This document shows positions 17,090 through 26,052 of a DNA stretch of 64,000 bases, piece by piece. The notes below the pieces were generated by a model. The model was not told the origin of the DNA. It did no database searches and worked only from the letters and a program-made list of their open reading frames with translations. Source of the DNA: Paenibacillus_E oryzisoli_A (lineage in GTDB: Bacteria; Bacillota; Bacilli; Paenibacillales; NBRC-103111); contig NZ_JBCMUN010000006.1 in NCBI RefSeq assembly GCF_050467285.1, forward strand, positions 248,001 through 312,000, given 5' to 3'. A program made the position numbers and the translations under genes. Numbering within the stretch: position 1 is the stretch's first letter; every line of letters starts with the position of its first letter.

Positions 17090-17497
17090 ATGGAAACTGA
17101 ATACTCAACTTTCGGAAGACACGTTGCTATTGATACTTGGGGGGTAGATTTCGAACTTCTGAACAATGCAGAATGGCTGCAAGCTCAGATGGTAGAAGCT
17201 GCCGAGGTATGCGGAGCAACCGTATTATCTGTACAATCCAAGCAATTTGAACCACAAGGCGCAACCGTACTTGTTTTATTGTCCGAGAGTCATCTCTCCA
17301 TTCACACGTATCCTGAGAGAGGATTTGCTGCACTAGACTGCTATACTTGCGGTGAGACTGTAGACCCTCAATTAGCGATTGATTTCATGGTATCCGTATT
17401 GAAGCCAGAGAAATACTATGCGAAGAAATTGGTTCGCGGTATTGGCGAATTGCAAGTGGAAACTCCAGTCGTCAAACAAGCGGAGCTTGTTAAATAA
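17090..17497 (+). CDS. speD: S-adenosylmethionine decarboxylase proenzyme
   Basis: 135 residues, short bacterial class. It makes decarboxylated SAM, the aminopropyl donor for spermidine. The proenzyme cuts itself between Glu66 and Ser67 in LLSESHLS, and Ser67 becomes the pyruvoyl cofactor. His72 and Cys87 keep the +5 and +20 spacing of the Thermotoga and Bacillus enzymes (Ser63, His68, Cys83). No spermidine synthase gene (speE) is beside it. A structured leader precedes it and a strong terminator follows, so it is transcribed alone. Confidence 0.97.
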   Translation: METEYSTFGRHVAIDTWGVDFELLNNAEWLQAQMVEAAEVCGATVLSVQSKQFEPQGATVLVLLSESHLSIHTYPERGFAALDCYTCGETVDPQLAIDFMVSVLKPEKYYAKKLVRGIGELQVETPVVKQAELVK

Positions 17498-17513
17498 ATA
17501 AGTTGCTTCATTT

Positions 17514-17545
17514 ATAACCACGGAGAAATCCGTGGTTATTTGTTT
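17514..17545 (+). terminator. Terminator after speD
   Basis: Perfect 11-bp stem ATAACCACGGA/TCCGTGGTTAT with a GAAA loop and a T-rich tail. Confidence 0.85.
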
Positions 17546-17591
17546 GTCCCGTTACCCATACAATGTTACGAAGTCCATATAAGGCGGGTGG

Positions 17592-18140
17592 GTGGTAACG
17601 GTGTGGAAACAAAAATTGATGCGAAAGGCGATACTATATGGAATCGTACTGCTTCTAATTCTATGGCCGCTGTATTCCTTGAAACAGATGCTGACACATC
17701 GCGGCGAGTCGCATGACGCCAATCATTTGCTTTTTCAAGTTTCGGTGTTTCAGATGGAAGTACTCAAAAACTATTTGGATGAGGCACCGCAAAGCAAAAG
17801 CACGCACGATCTGGACGCCGTAAAGCAGGCGCTGTATTCGGCTTCCTACACGCATGAGCGGCTTGTGCTAGCCGCAGGGGGAAGCGAAGAGCTGACTGGG
17901 CTCAGCTTTATGGATCATCTTTCGCAGTTTGTGCAGCGGATGCAGCTTGGCGGGACAAGGGCGCTGAAGCCCGATGAAATTCAGACGCTGAAGGAAACGC
18001 GGGATCAGTATGACAAAATGTACGATATTTATGAGAAACTGATGGCATCGAACGGTGACATCGTTTCCTCGCAAAACGCCAAATTGGCCGAGCTGGACGG
18101 CGATTTAGCTGCCTTTTTAAGAAAAAAGGGGCTTCAATAA
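17592..18140 (+). CDS. Uncharacterised single-pass membrane protein
   Basis: 182 residues. One N-terminal membrane helix (about 11-30, ILYGIVLLLILWPLYSL) after a basic start, then a helical, charged domain probably outside the cell. I do not recognise the family. No catalytic motif, cysteine pair or wall-binding repeat is seen. GTG 17592 has AAGG seven bases upstream; GTG 17601 is an equally good alternative. It lies between speD and hemA on the same strand without a clear terminator before hemA. Confidence 0.7.
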   Translation: MVTVWKQKLMRKAILYGIVLLLILWPLYSLKQMLTHRGESHDANHLLFQVSVFQMEVLKNYLDEAPQSKSTHDLDAVKQALYSASYTHERLVLAAGGSEELTGLSFMDHLSQFVQRMQLGGTRALKPDEIQTLKETRDQYDKMYDIYEKLMASNGDIVSSQNAKLAELDGDLAAFLRKKGLQ

Positions 18141-18244
18141 GAAGGAAATGCAGGTATAGGCGAGGCGGCAGTCGTCAAAACTAACCATCAGAACGCATGC
18201 TTTCATAAATTAGTCAAAAAATTTGTCGGTTTCCCGATTTCACT

Positions 18245-18254
18245 GTGCTATAAT
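18245..18254 (+). promoter_or_regulatory. Extended -10 promoter of the hemA operon
   Basis: TGC followed by TATAAT (18249-18254), a perfect extended -10. The best -35-like sequence, TTGTCG at 18223, is 20 nt away. The start point would be about 20 nt before the hemA GTG. Confidence 0.65.
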
Positions 18255-18279
18255 AAGTCGTAGCTAAAAGGAAGGGCAG

Positions 18280-19692
18280 GTGGGAACGTTGCACATTATT
18301 GCAGTAGGCCTTAATTATCGGACGGCACCGGTTGAGATTCGTGAAAAGTTTGCATTCGCAGACTCTGATCTTCCGAAAGCAATCGCCGAACTGAAAGTAA
18401 CGAAGAGCATACTCGAGTGTGTCATTGTCGCCACCTGTAATCGTACCGAGATTTACGCGGTGGTTGACCGCGCTCAGCTGTGCAGTCACTATTTGATGCA
18501 TTTTATTGAACGCTGGTTCGGAGTGCCGAAGGATCAATTTCAGAAGCATCTCTATCATTACGAAAATGAGAAAGCCGTTGAGCATTTGTTCCGCGTGACA
18601 AGCGGTCTGGACTCCATGGTGATCGGAGAAACCCAGATTCTCGGTCAGGTGCGCGATGCTTTTTTCGCGTCCCAACAATTGAAAGCAACGGGAACTTATT
18701 TCAATACACTGTTTAAACAGGCAATTACGCTCGCGAAAAAGGCGCATTCCGAAACGGACATCAGCAACAATCCGGTATCGGTCAGCTATGCGGCCGTTGA
18801 GCTGGGCAAGCGGATCTTTGGGTCCTATTTGAACAAAACGGTCATGATTATCGGGGCCGGCAAGATGAGCGAGTTGACCGTGAAGCATCTGTATGCGAAT
18901 GGTGCGGACAAGGTCATTGTTGTGAACCGTACATTTGAACGTGCCCAGGATCTGGCGCATAAATTCCAGGGTGTGCCTTGTACCCTCGACGATATGCCGA
19001 AGTTTCTGCCATCTGTAGATATTATCATTTCGTCGACCGGTGCGCCGGGCTATGTGCTGTCCAAGCGCGATATTCAAGCCTATGTGCAAAAAAGAAAATC
19101 CCGTCCGCTGTTCATGATGGACATTGCGGTGCCGCGCGACTTGGATCCGCAAATTTCCTCGTTACCGAACGTGTTCCTTTACGATATTGATGATCTGGAG
19201 AACATCGTCGACAAGCATTTGCAAGAACGCAAGAAGGAAGCGGCGAAGATCGAAGTGATGATCGCCTCGGAAATGGCGGTCTTCGAGCAGTGGACGAAGA
19301 TGCTGGGCGTCAGCCCCGTTATCAGCGCGCTGCAGACGAAAGCAAATAGCATTCATCAGGAAACGATGGATAACATGCTGAAGAAGCTGCCTGATTTGGA
19401 CGAGCGTGAAATCAAGATTATTCGTAAATTTACGAAAAGTATCGTAAATCAAATGCTTCGCGACCCGATTCTGCGGGTCAAAGAAATGGCCGGCGAGCGC
19501 CGCGGCGACGAAGCATTGGAGATGTTTACGCAAATTTTTGCCTTGGAAGAAACACTCAGACAACAAGAAGAAGCAGATCAAATAGCTCAAGCGCTGGAAT
19601 CCGTTCAAAAAATAACCGAGAATAAGCTGTCGCTCGAGGACAAGCTGTCCGTTCGCGGTTTGCAAAATGCGGATCTAGTAACCCCATCTTGA
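18280..19692 (+). CDS. hemA: Glutamyl-tRNA reductase
   Basis: 470 residues. Reduces glutamyl-tRNA to glutamate-1-semialdehyde, the committed step of the C5 tetrapyrrole route. The catalytic cysteine is Cys53 in VATCNRTEIYAV. GLDSMVIGETQILGQV marks the catalytic domain and IGAGKMSELTVKHL the NADPH Rossmann fold. A helical C-terminal dimerisation domain follows. GTG 18280 has AAAGGA seven bases upstream; TTG 18289 would give MHIIAVGLNYRTAP and fits homologues slightly better. It is the first gene of a same-strand run through hemB. Confidence 0.97.
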   Translation: MGTLHIIAVGLNYRTAPVEIREKFAFADSDLPKAIAELKVTKSILECVIVATCNRTEIYAVVDRAQLCSHYLMHFIERWFGVPKDQFQKHLYHYENEKAVEHLFRVTSGLDSMVIGETQILGQVRDAFFASQQLKATGTYFNTLFKQAITLAKKAHSETDISNNPVSVSYAAVELGKRIFGSYLNKTVMIIGAGKMSELTVKHLYANGADKVIVVNRTFERAQDLAHKFQGVPCTLDDMPKFLPSVDIIISSTGAPGYVLSKRDIQAYVQKRKSRPLFMMDIAVPRDLDPQISSLPNVFLYDIDDLENIVDKHLQERKKEAAKIEVMIASEMAVFEQWTKMLGVSPVISALQTKANSIHQETMDNMLKKLPDLDEREIKIIRKFTKSIVNQMLRDPILRVKEMAGERRGDEALEMFTQIFALEETLRQQEEADQIAQALESVQKITENKLSLEDKLSVRGLQNADLVTPS

Positions 19693-19723
19693 TAAGAGGC
19701 GCTAATCGCCTGGGAGAGGTGCC

Positions 19724-20554
19724 ATGGTAACACGAAGCTGGTTGTTTGACGCGATGATTTATATGTATGCCCTGAGCCTGTTGTTTTACTTTTCGGATTT
19801 CGCAAGCGCGAACCGGAAGGCAAAACGGATGGGGACGGGGCTGCTTTTGTTTGTATGGGTTTTGCAGACGGCTTATCTTGCGGCCTCACTTTACAATCAC
19901 TTGACGGAATGGGCCTTTATGAGGTCGGACGTGCTGTTTATGTTTTCTTGGGTCATTGTGACCGTGTCGCTGATTGTGAACCGGTTTTTCCGGATTGAGT
20001 TGTTCGTGTTTTTTGTCAATGTGCTAGGCTTTGCGATTCTGGCGTTAAATATATTCGGCAACCCCAATGTCAAGCCGATTAATTCGGGTTGGGACATTAA
20101 CGACGAGCTCTTATTCATTCATATTTCACTCGCGATTGGCAGTTATGCCGCCTTTTCGTTTGCCGCGATTTTCTCCGGGATGTACGTTTTTTTACATAAT
20201 AGCCTGAAGGCGAAAAAATTCTCGCAAACCGTGATGCGGCTTCCTTCGCTGGAAAAGATCGAGTCCTACACGTATTTGTCGGTCATCATTGGCGCTCCGC
20301 TGTTGCTGCTGGCGCTGACTCTTGGCATCGTTTGGGTGCTGCTGGAAGGGAATCCGGATTTGCTGTATGATGCGAAGGTAATCAATTCATTTTTCGTGCT
20401 GGCGGCTTACGCCTTCTATCTGTTTCAAAGAGTGTCGATGCGGATCTCCGGCAATAAACTCGCCGTTTGGAATTTGGCTGCGTTCTGCATCGTCGTTTTG
20501 AACTTTGTCGTGTCGAATCTCGTATCCGGCTTTCACGGATGGATATGGAATTGA
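19724..20554 (+). CDS. hemX: HemX, CcsA-like membrane protein of the hem operon
   Basis: 276 residues with about eight hydrophobic helices. It belongs to the cytochrome c assembly (CcsA/HemX) family. In B. subtilis HemX restrains the cellular amount of HemA. The loop NSGWDINDELLFIHISLAIGSY fits the family's conserved central region. It overlaps the next gene by 16 bp, implying coupled translation. Ribosome binding site GGGAGAGG precedes ATG 19724. Confidence 0.92.
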   Translation: MVTRSWLFDAMIYMYALSLLFYFSDFASANRKAKRMGTGLLLFVWVLQTAYLAASLYNHLTEWAFMRSDVLFMFSWVIVTVSLIVNRFFRIELFVFFVNVLGFAILALNIFGNPNVKPINSGWDINDELLFIHISLAIGSYAAFSFAAIFSGMYVFLHNSLKAKKFSQTVMRLPSLEKIESYTYLSVIIGAPLLLLALTLGIVWVLLEGNPDLLYDAKVINSFFVLAAYAFYLFQRVSMRISGNKLAVWNLAAFCIVVLNFVVSNLVSGFHGWIWN

Positions 20555-21288
20555 CCGAACAGCGGCGCTGGCAGCATCCGTACCCGATTATGGCGAGTTT
20601 AACGGGGAGCCGATGTCTGGTCATTGGCGGCGGCCAGGTGGCCGAGCGGAAGGTGCGTTCGCTGCTGAATGCCGGCGCTCACGTAACGGTAATTGCGGCA
20701 GAATTTTCGGAAGGACTTGCAGGGCTGATGGCCCGGCCTGACGTCGTACTGCTTAGAGAGACTTTCAATGCGCAGACGCTGGATGAGATCGGCTCGTATT
20801 TACTGCTGGTGGCGGCGACGAGCGACAGGGAAGTGAATGCCCGCATCGCGCGATATGCAGCGGAGCGCAGCATGCTCATCAATGTGGTCGACCAGCCGGA
20901 GCTGAGCACTTTCATTGTGCCCTCGGTCGTTCGCCGGGGCAAGCTGGTCATCGCCGTTTCAACGGCAGGCGCGAGCCCTTCAGCGGCACGTAAAATCGTC
21001 AAAGAGATCGACGCCGCTTACGGTGAGGAATATGAGATTTATTTGGATTTTCTAAGTCGGGTTCGCTTGCTGATTCAGGAGCGGGTTACGATTAAAGAAG
21101 CGAGGCAAAAGCTGTTCAAGGACATGCTGGATTGGGACTTGCTCGGAATGATCAGGCAAGGTTATTTTGATGGCTGGTCGGAGGCTTTTTTCCAAGCGTT
21201 AGAAGGGCAGCCCTGGATGAGTGGACAGGGGGATGCAGACGTGGCGCCTTCGTGGGCGTTTCTCGCTGCAATCGGATGGCATGCTTAG
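20539..21288 (+). CDS. Precorrin-2 dehydrogenase / sirohydrochlorin ferrochelatase (Met8/SirC type)
   Basis: 249 residues. The NAD-binding fold appears at the N-terminus (CLVIGGGQVAERKVRSLL, residues about 25-45), followed by VAATSDREVNARIA and NVVDQPELSTFIVPS, and then ISTAGASPS-type sequence that marks the Met8/CysG-B family. It oxidises precorrin-2 to sirohydrochlorin and may insert iron, making siroheme. ATG 20539 or 20545 overlaps the end of hemX with no strong ribosome binding site, so it is probably translationally coupled. Its place between hemX and hemC ties the siroheme branch to the heme operon. Confidence 0.93.
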   Translation: MDMELTEQRRWQHPYPIMASLTGSRCLVIGGGQVAERKVRSLLNAGAHVTVIAAEFSEGLAGLMARPDVVLLRETFNAQTLDEIGSYLLLVAATSDREVNARIARYAAERSMLINVVDQPELSTFIVPSVVRRGKLVIAVSTAGASPSAARKIVKEIDAAYGEEYEIYLDFLSRVRLLIQERVTIKEARQKLFKDMLDWDLLGMIRQGYFDGWSEAFFQALEGQPWMSGQGDADVAPSWAFLAAIGWHA

Positions 21289-21302
21289 GAGGCAAGGAAA
21301 TC

Positions 21303-22250
21303 ATGAGAACCATTATTGTAGGTACAAGACAAAGTGCACTGGCGTTAACGCAGACTGGACAAGCCGTTGAGCTGCTTAAGCAGCTTGCAGAGAAGCAGGG
21401 GATTGCCTGCCAATTTGAGATTAAGAAAATTGTCACCAAAGGCGACCGCATTTTGGACGTGACTCTGTCCAAGGTTGGTGGTAAAGGCTTGTTCGTGAAG
21501 GAAATTGAACAAGCGCTCACGGACGGCGAGATTGACATCGCCGTGCACAGCATGAAGGACATGCCATTCGAACTGCCGGAAGGGCTCGTTATCGGCGCGA
21601 TTCCAGAGCGCGAGGACCCGCGCGATGCGCTGATTACGCGCGGCGCGAAAGGGCTGGACGACCTGCCGCAGGGCGCGCTCGTCGGCACAAGCTCGCTGCG
21701 CCGCAGCTCCCAGCTGCAGCATGTGCGCCCCGACCTGCGGATCGAGTCGCTCCGCGGCAACATCGATTCGAGGCTGCGCAAGCTCGATGAAGAGAACTTC
21801 GATGCGATACTGCTCGCCGCTGCCGGTTTACACCGGATCGGCTGGAAAGATCGCATCACGGCGTATTTGCCGCCGGAGCAGTGCCTCCCTGCCGTTGGGC
21901 AGGGAGCGCTCTGCATCGAGTGCCGCGGCAGCGACAGCTTTGTGCTGGACTTGCTGGGCAAGTTCCAGCATGAACCGACCGCGCTCGCGGTGCGCGCAGA
22001 GCGGGCGTTCCTCGGCAGACTCAACGGAGGCTGCCAGGTGCCGCTCGGCGCCTACGCGAGCGTAGGCGAGGCAGGCGGAGAAGCCGAAGCGCCGGTGCTG
22101 ACGCTGACCGGCATGGTCGGCTCGCCGGACGGCGCCGTCATGCTGAAGGAGACGGCGTCCGGGAGCGATCCGGAGGCATTAGGCCGGCTTGTCGCTGACA
22201 AGCTGATTGCGCAAGGAGCGGAACGTATCCTAAACGAAGCGAGGACGTGA
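21303..22250 (+). CDS. hemC: Porphobilinogen deaminase (hydroxymethylbilane synthase)
   Basis: 315 residues. Polymerises four porphobilinogens to hydroxymethylbilane. The dipyrromethane cofactor cysteine is Cys244 in LNGGCQVPLGAYA. The start GTRQSALALTQT and KGLFVKEIEQAL, and HSMKDMP, are family hallmarks. ATG 21303 follows AGGAGGCAAGG; an in-frame codon at 21252 would lie inside the previous gene. The stop overlaps the GTG of the cobA-hemD fusion by four bases. Confidence 0.97.
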   Translation: MRTIIVGTRQSALALTQTGQAVELLKQLAEKQGIACQFEIKKIVTKGDRILDVTLSKVGGKGLFVKEIEQALTDGEIDIAVHSMKDMPFELPEGLVIGAIPEREDPRDALITRGAKGLDDLPQGALVGTSSLRRSSQLQHVRPDLRIESLRGNIDSRLRKLDEENFDAILLAAAGLHRIGWKDRITAYLPPEQCLPAVGQGALCIECRGSDSFVLDLLGKFQHEPTALAVRAERAFLGRLNGGCQVPLGAYASVGEAGGEAEAPVLTLTGMVGSPDGAVMLKETASGSDPEALGRLVADKLIAQGAERILNEART

Positions 22251-23818
22251 GGGCTGTGAACAAGGGGAGAGTATTTCTGGTCGGTGCGGGGCCCGGAGAT
22301 CCGAAGCTGATTTCCGTTCGAGGGATGGAGGCAATTCAGCGGGCAGACGTGATCGTGTACGACCGTTTGGCGAATCCGCGGCTGCTTAAGCACCGCAGGC
22401 CGGAGGCCGAGCTGATTTTTGTCGGCAAGCTGCCGGATAAGCATATTCTGAAGCAGGAAGAAATCAGCCAATTGCTGCTGGATCTTGCGCAGCAGGGAAA
22501 AGTGGTCACACGCCTCAAAGGCGGCGATCCAAGCGTGTTCGGCCGCGTCGGCGAAGAGGCCGAGCTGCTTGCGGAGCATGGGGTTACGTTTGACATCATT
22601 CCAGGGATTACCTCTTCCATTGCGGTGCCGGCGTATGCGGGAATTCCCGTGACGCACCGCGATTTTACATCGTCCGTGGCGATCGTGACAGGGCATGAAT
22701 ATCCGAACAAGACGTACACTAGCCTGAATTGGGACCATCTGGCCAAAGCGATCGGCACGATGGTGTTCCTCATGGGCGTAGCGAATCTGGAGCAAATTTG
22801 CCGGGAGTTGATTCGCTGCGGCAAGCCGGCGGACATGCCAGTGGCGCTGGTGCGTTGGGGCACGTGGGCCGACCAGGCGACGATTACCGGGACGCTGGGG
22901 GACATTGTGGAAAAAGTTCGCGCCGCGGACTTTAAATCGCCGGCGGTTATCATCGTCGGTGAAGTCGTCAAGCTGCGTGAGAAGCTGGCTTGGGTGGAGA
23001 AGAAGCCGTTATTCGGTCGTCGGATTATGGTTACGCGTGCCAGAAGTCAGGCGAGCGAGCTCGTGGACTTGATCGACGACTTAGGCGGAGAGCCGGTCGA
23101 GTTCCCGGTCATTCGCATGCAGCCGCCAAGCAAGCCGGAGGCGGTTGCGGCGCTCGACGCTGCGCTGGCGCAATTGCCGGAGTTTGACTGGGTGATTTTG
23201 ACCAGTGTTAACGGCGTCGAGTATTTCTTCCGCAGCCTGCGGGAGCGGGGCATCGATGTCAGGAAAATGAGCGGCGCCCGCATCGTGGCGGTCGGCCCGA
23301 AAACGGCCGAATCGCTCGCGGAGCGCGGCATTATCGCCGACGTGATTCCGGCGAAGTTTCAAGGCGAAGGCATTCTCGAGGCGCTGGAAGCCGAGCTGCG
23401 GGCCGGACAGAAGGTGCTGCTGCCGACGGCGGACCTCGCCCGCGATTATTTGCCTAAGCGGCTAGGCGAGTTGGGGCTTTCGGTGACGGAAGTCGACATC
23501 TACGAGAATGTTCTGACTGTCGATGATGGCGACGAGCTATTGCAGCTTTTGACAACCCAAAGCATTCATATCATTACTTTTACCAGTTCCTCAACCGTTA
23601 CGAATTTGTTTGAAGCGCTGCGCCAGCTCGGGGTGGAAGAGCCGCTCACGCTGCTGCAAGGTGTTGAAATTGCTTGTATTGGTCCGAAAACGGCGGAAAC
23701 AGCCGCCAAGGCTGGCCTGCCGATCACTTATATGGCCGAGGAAGCGACGGTCGCTTCGCTCGTGCACAGCATGATTCAAGGAGGCGGAAAGCATCATGAG
23801 TTTTCCAATCGTACGTAA
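22247..23818 (+). CDS. cobA-hemD: Uroporphyrinogen-III C-methyltransferase fused to uroporphyrinogen-III synthase
   Basis: 523 residues in two enzymes. Residues about 5-245 are SUMT/CobA: VGAGPGDPKLISVRG, VYDRLANP, RLKGGDPSVFGR and GITSSIAVPAYAGIPVTHR. This part methylates uroporphyrinogen III toward siroheme. Residues about 258-520 are HemD: RRIMVTRARSQASELVDL, VILTSVNGVEYFF, VAVGPKTAESL, LLPTADLARD and ITFTSSSTV. This part cyclises hydroxymethylbilane to uroporphyrinogen III. The product of the second half is the substrate of the first. The GTG overlaps the hemC stop, and the end overlaps hemB by 23 bp. Such fusions are known in some Firmicutes. Confidence 0.96.
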   Translation: MRAVNKGRVFLVGAGPGDPKLISVRGMEAIQRADVIVYDRLANPRLLKHRRPEAELIFVGKLPDKHILKQEEISQLLLDLAQQGKVVTRLKGGDPSVFGRVGEEAELLAEHGVTFDIIPGITSSIAVPAYAGIPVTHRDFTSSVAIVTGHEYPNKTYTSLNWDHLAKAIGTMVFLMGVANLEQICRELIRCGKPADMPVALVRWGTWADQATITGTLGDIVEKVRAADFKSPAVIIVGEVVKLREKLAWVEKKPLFGRRIMVTRARSQASELVDLIDDLGGEPVEFPVIRMQPPSKPEAVAALDAALAQLPEFDWVILTSVNGVEYFFRSLRERGIDVRKMSGARIVAVGPKTAESLAERGIIADVIPAKFQGEGILEALEAELRAGQKVLLPTADLARDYLPKRLGELGLSVTEVDIYENVLTVDDGDELLQLLTTQSIHIITFTSSSTVTNLFEALRQLGVEEPLTLLQGVEIACIGPKTAETAAKAGLPITYMAEEATVASLVHSMIQGGGKHHEFSNRT

Positions 23819-24788
23819 CCGCCGGCTGCGCGGCAATGCAGCTATTCGCAATCTCGTTCGCGAGAATCAAGTGACCGTGAACGATGTTGTGCAGCCGATT
23901 TTTGTCACCCACGGTACCAATGTTAAATCGGAGATCGCATCGATGCCTGGTGTGTACCACTGGTCGTTGGATCGTGTAAAGGAAGAATTGGACGAAATCG
24001 TAGGTCTTGGCATCCAAGCGATTCTACTGTTTGGTGTTCCTGATAGTAAAGATGCCAGAGGCACATCCGCTTATATGGATGAAGGTATCGTTCAGCAGGC
24101 TTGCCGCTACATCAAAGAGGTGTATCCGGAGCTGCAGATTATTGCCGACACCTGCCTGTGCCAGTTCACAGATACCGGCCATTGCGGCGTGATTCACCAT
24201 CATCCGATTACCGGCGCTGCCGATGTGGCGAACGATCCTTCGCTAGAGTTGTTGGTTCGCACAGCGGTATCGCAGGCCAAGGCAGGCGCGGATATTATCG
24301 CACCGTCCAACATGATGGACGGCTATGTGCAAGCGATCCGTTCAGGACTTGACGAAGCCGGCTACGAGAATACGCCGATTATGGCGTACTCCGTGAAGTA
24401 TGCGTCCGCCTACTACGGTCCATTCCGTGACGCAGCCCACTCGACGCCGCAATTCGGCGATCGCAAAACGTATCAAATGGACCCGGCCAACTCCCGGGAA
24501 GCACTGCGCGAAGCGGAAACCGATGTGATCGAGGGCGCGGATTTCCTCATGGTGAAACCGGCGCTGGCGTATATGGATATTCTTCGCATGCTGAAAGACA
24601 ACTTCGATCTGCCACTGGTGGCGTATAACGTCAGCGCGGAGTATTCAATGGTGAAAGCAGCGGCAGCGAACGGCTGGCTGAACGAAGAAGCCATCGTCAT
24701 GGAGACGATGACGGGCTTCAAGCGTGCGGGGGCCGACATTATTTTGACATATTTCGCCAAAGACATTGCCCGTTACCTGCAAAAATAA
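23796..24788 (+). CDS. hemB: Porphobilinogen synthase (ALA dehydratase)
   Basis: 330 residues. Condenses two 5-aminolevulinate molecules. The zinc-type cysteine motif DTCLCQFTDTGHCG is present, so this is a zinc enzyme rather than the magnesium class. The Schiff-base lysines lie in YSVKYASAYYGPFR and MVKPALAYMD. The start overlaps the cobA-hemD gene and follows AAGGAGGCGG. Last gene of the hemA-to-hemB run; a long hairpin with a T-run follows. Confidence 0.98.
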   Translation: MSFPIVRNRRLRGNAAIRNLVRENQVTVNDVVQPIFVTHGTNVKSEIASMPGVYHWSLDRVKEELDEIVGLGIQAILLFGVPDSKDARGTSAYMDEGIVQQACRYIKEVYPELQIIADTCLCQFTDTGHCGVIHHHPITGAADVANDPSLELLVRTAVSQAKAGADIIAPSNMMDGYVQAIRSGLDEAGYENTPIMAYSVKYASAYYGPFRDAAHSTPQFGDRKTYQMDPANSREALREAETDVIEGADFLMVKPALAYMDILRMLKDNFDLPLVAYNVSAEYSMVKAAAANGWLNEEAIVMETMTGFKRAGADIILTYFAKDIARYLQK

Positions 24789-24795
24789 TAGGCAT

Positions 24796-24877
24796 GAGAA
24801 CCATTCGAGCGTCTGCTGTCGGGCTGCTTCCTTTGTGGAGCAGAGCGAACGTGCTGGCAGAGCCGGGTGGTTCTTTT
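24796..24877 (+). terminator. Probable terminator after hemB
   Basis: AGAACCA (24796-24802) pairs with TGGTTCT (24867-24873), followed by TTTT. An inner TCTGCT/AGCAGA stem helps close the long loop. Long but convincing as the operon end. Confidence 0.6.
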
Positions 24878-24913
24878 GTCATACATTTGTCGCATTAGCG
24901 AAGCTTACCTCGG

Positions 24914-24942
24914 TTGTGAGAGCCGAATAATTAGGGCATAAT
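24914..24942 (+). promoter_or_regulatory. Sigma-A promoter of hemEHY
   Basis: TTGTGA (24914-24919), 17-nt spacer, CATAAT (24937-24942). The start near 24949 lies after the in-frame ATG at 24945, so that longer start can be excluded. Confidence 0.65.
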
Positions 24943-24986
24943 GGATGAGAATAGGAACGGACGATCAGAGGATGGTGTTTGAGCCG

Positions 24987-26051
24987 ATGAGCTACAACGA
25001 TAATTTTATCAAAGCGTGCCGCAAGGAGCAGGTCGATACGCTGCCTGTGTGGTACATGCGTCAAGCGGGACGTTATGACCCGGATTACCGCAAAATCAAA
25101 GAGAAATACTCGCTGCTCGAAATTTGCCGTCAGCCTGAGCTGGCTGTGGAAGTGACGATGATGCCGGTCAAGAAGCTCGGTGTCGATGCGGCGATTTTGT
25201 ATTCCGATATTATGAATCCGGTTGCTTCGCTGGGCGTTGATTTCGATATTGTCAAAGATATTGGTCCGGTGATTCATACGCCGGTGCGGACGGCGGAAGA
25301 TGTGGCCAAACTGCGGCCTATCAATGTAGAGCAGGATCTGTCGCACATTATTGAGACGATTCGCATTCTTGATCGGGAGCTGGAGGTGCCGCTTATTTCA
25401 TTTGCGGGCGCGCCGTTTACGATTGCGAGCTATTTGATTGAGGGCAAGCCGTCCAAGAGCTACATCCGTACGAAGCAAATGATGTACTCGGAGCCTGCGG
25501 TCTGGTTTGCGCTCATGGACAAACTCGGCGATATGGTCATTACTTATCTCCGCTCGCATATTGCGGCAGGGGCGAAAGCGGTGCAGGTGTTCGACAGTTG
25601 GGTCGGCGCGTTGTCGCCGGCGGATTTTGACGTGTATGTGCGGCCAACGATGATGCGGATTTTCGAAGGCTTGGCGGATTTGAAGGAGCCGAAAATTTAT
25701 TTCCCAGGCGTCAGCTCCGGTGAGCTGTTGCCGTACTTGAAAGGCATTCAGGCCGACGTGATCGGGCTGGATTGGCGCGTGCCGATCAACATAGGCCGTG
25801 AACGTCTGGATCACCGATATGCGGTGCAGGGGAACCTTGATCCTTACCTTTTGACGGCGCCGATGTCGGTCATTGAGAATCAGGCGAAAGCGATCATGGA
25901 TGAAGGGATGCAGCGTCCGGGCTATATTTTCAACCTGGGCCATGGGTTGTTCCCGGAAGCTTCACTGGAGAAGTTAAAAGAATTGACTGCGTTCATCCAT
26001 TCGTACTCCCATTCGATATTATCCCAGCAAGCAGAAAAGAGTGGTGTTTAA
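24987..26051 (+). CDS. hemE: Uroporphyrinogen decarboxylase
   Basis: 354 residues. Converts uroporphyrinogen III to coproporphyrinogen III. The N-terminal PVWYMRQAGRYDPDYR carries the substrate-binding arginines. AAILYSDIM, IEGKPSKSY, FDSWVGAL, GLDWR, VQGNLDP and FNLGHG are all typical. ATG 24987 gives MSYNDNFIKA, which aligns with the Bacillus start; ATG 24972 is possible but has no spaced ribosome binding site. The stop is two bases from the hemH ATG. Confidence 0.97.
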   Translation: MSYNDNFIKACRKEQVDTLPVWYMRQAGRYDPDYRKIKEKYSLLEICRQPELAVEVTMMPVKKLGVDAAILYSDIMNPVASLGVDFDIVKDIGPVIHTPVRTAEDVAKLRPINVEQDLSHIIETIRILDRELEVPLISFAGAPFTIASYLIEGKPSKSYIRTKQMMYSEPAVWFALMDKLGDMVITYLRSHIAAGAKAVQVFDSWVGALSPADFDVYVRPTMMRIFEGLADLKEPKIYFPGVSSGELLPYLKGIQADVIGLDWRVPINIGRERLDHRYAVQGNLDPYLLTAPMSVIENQAKAIMDEGMQRPGYIFNLGHGLFPEASLEKLKELTAFIHSYSHSILSQQAEKSGV

Positions 26052-26052
26052 C

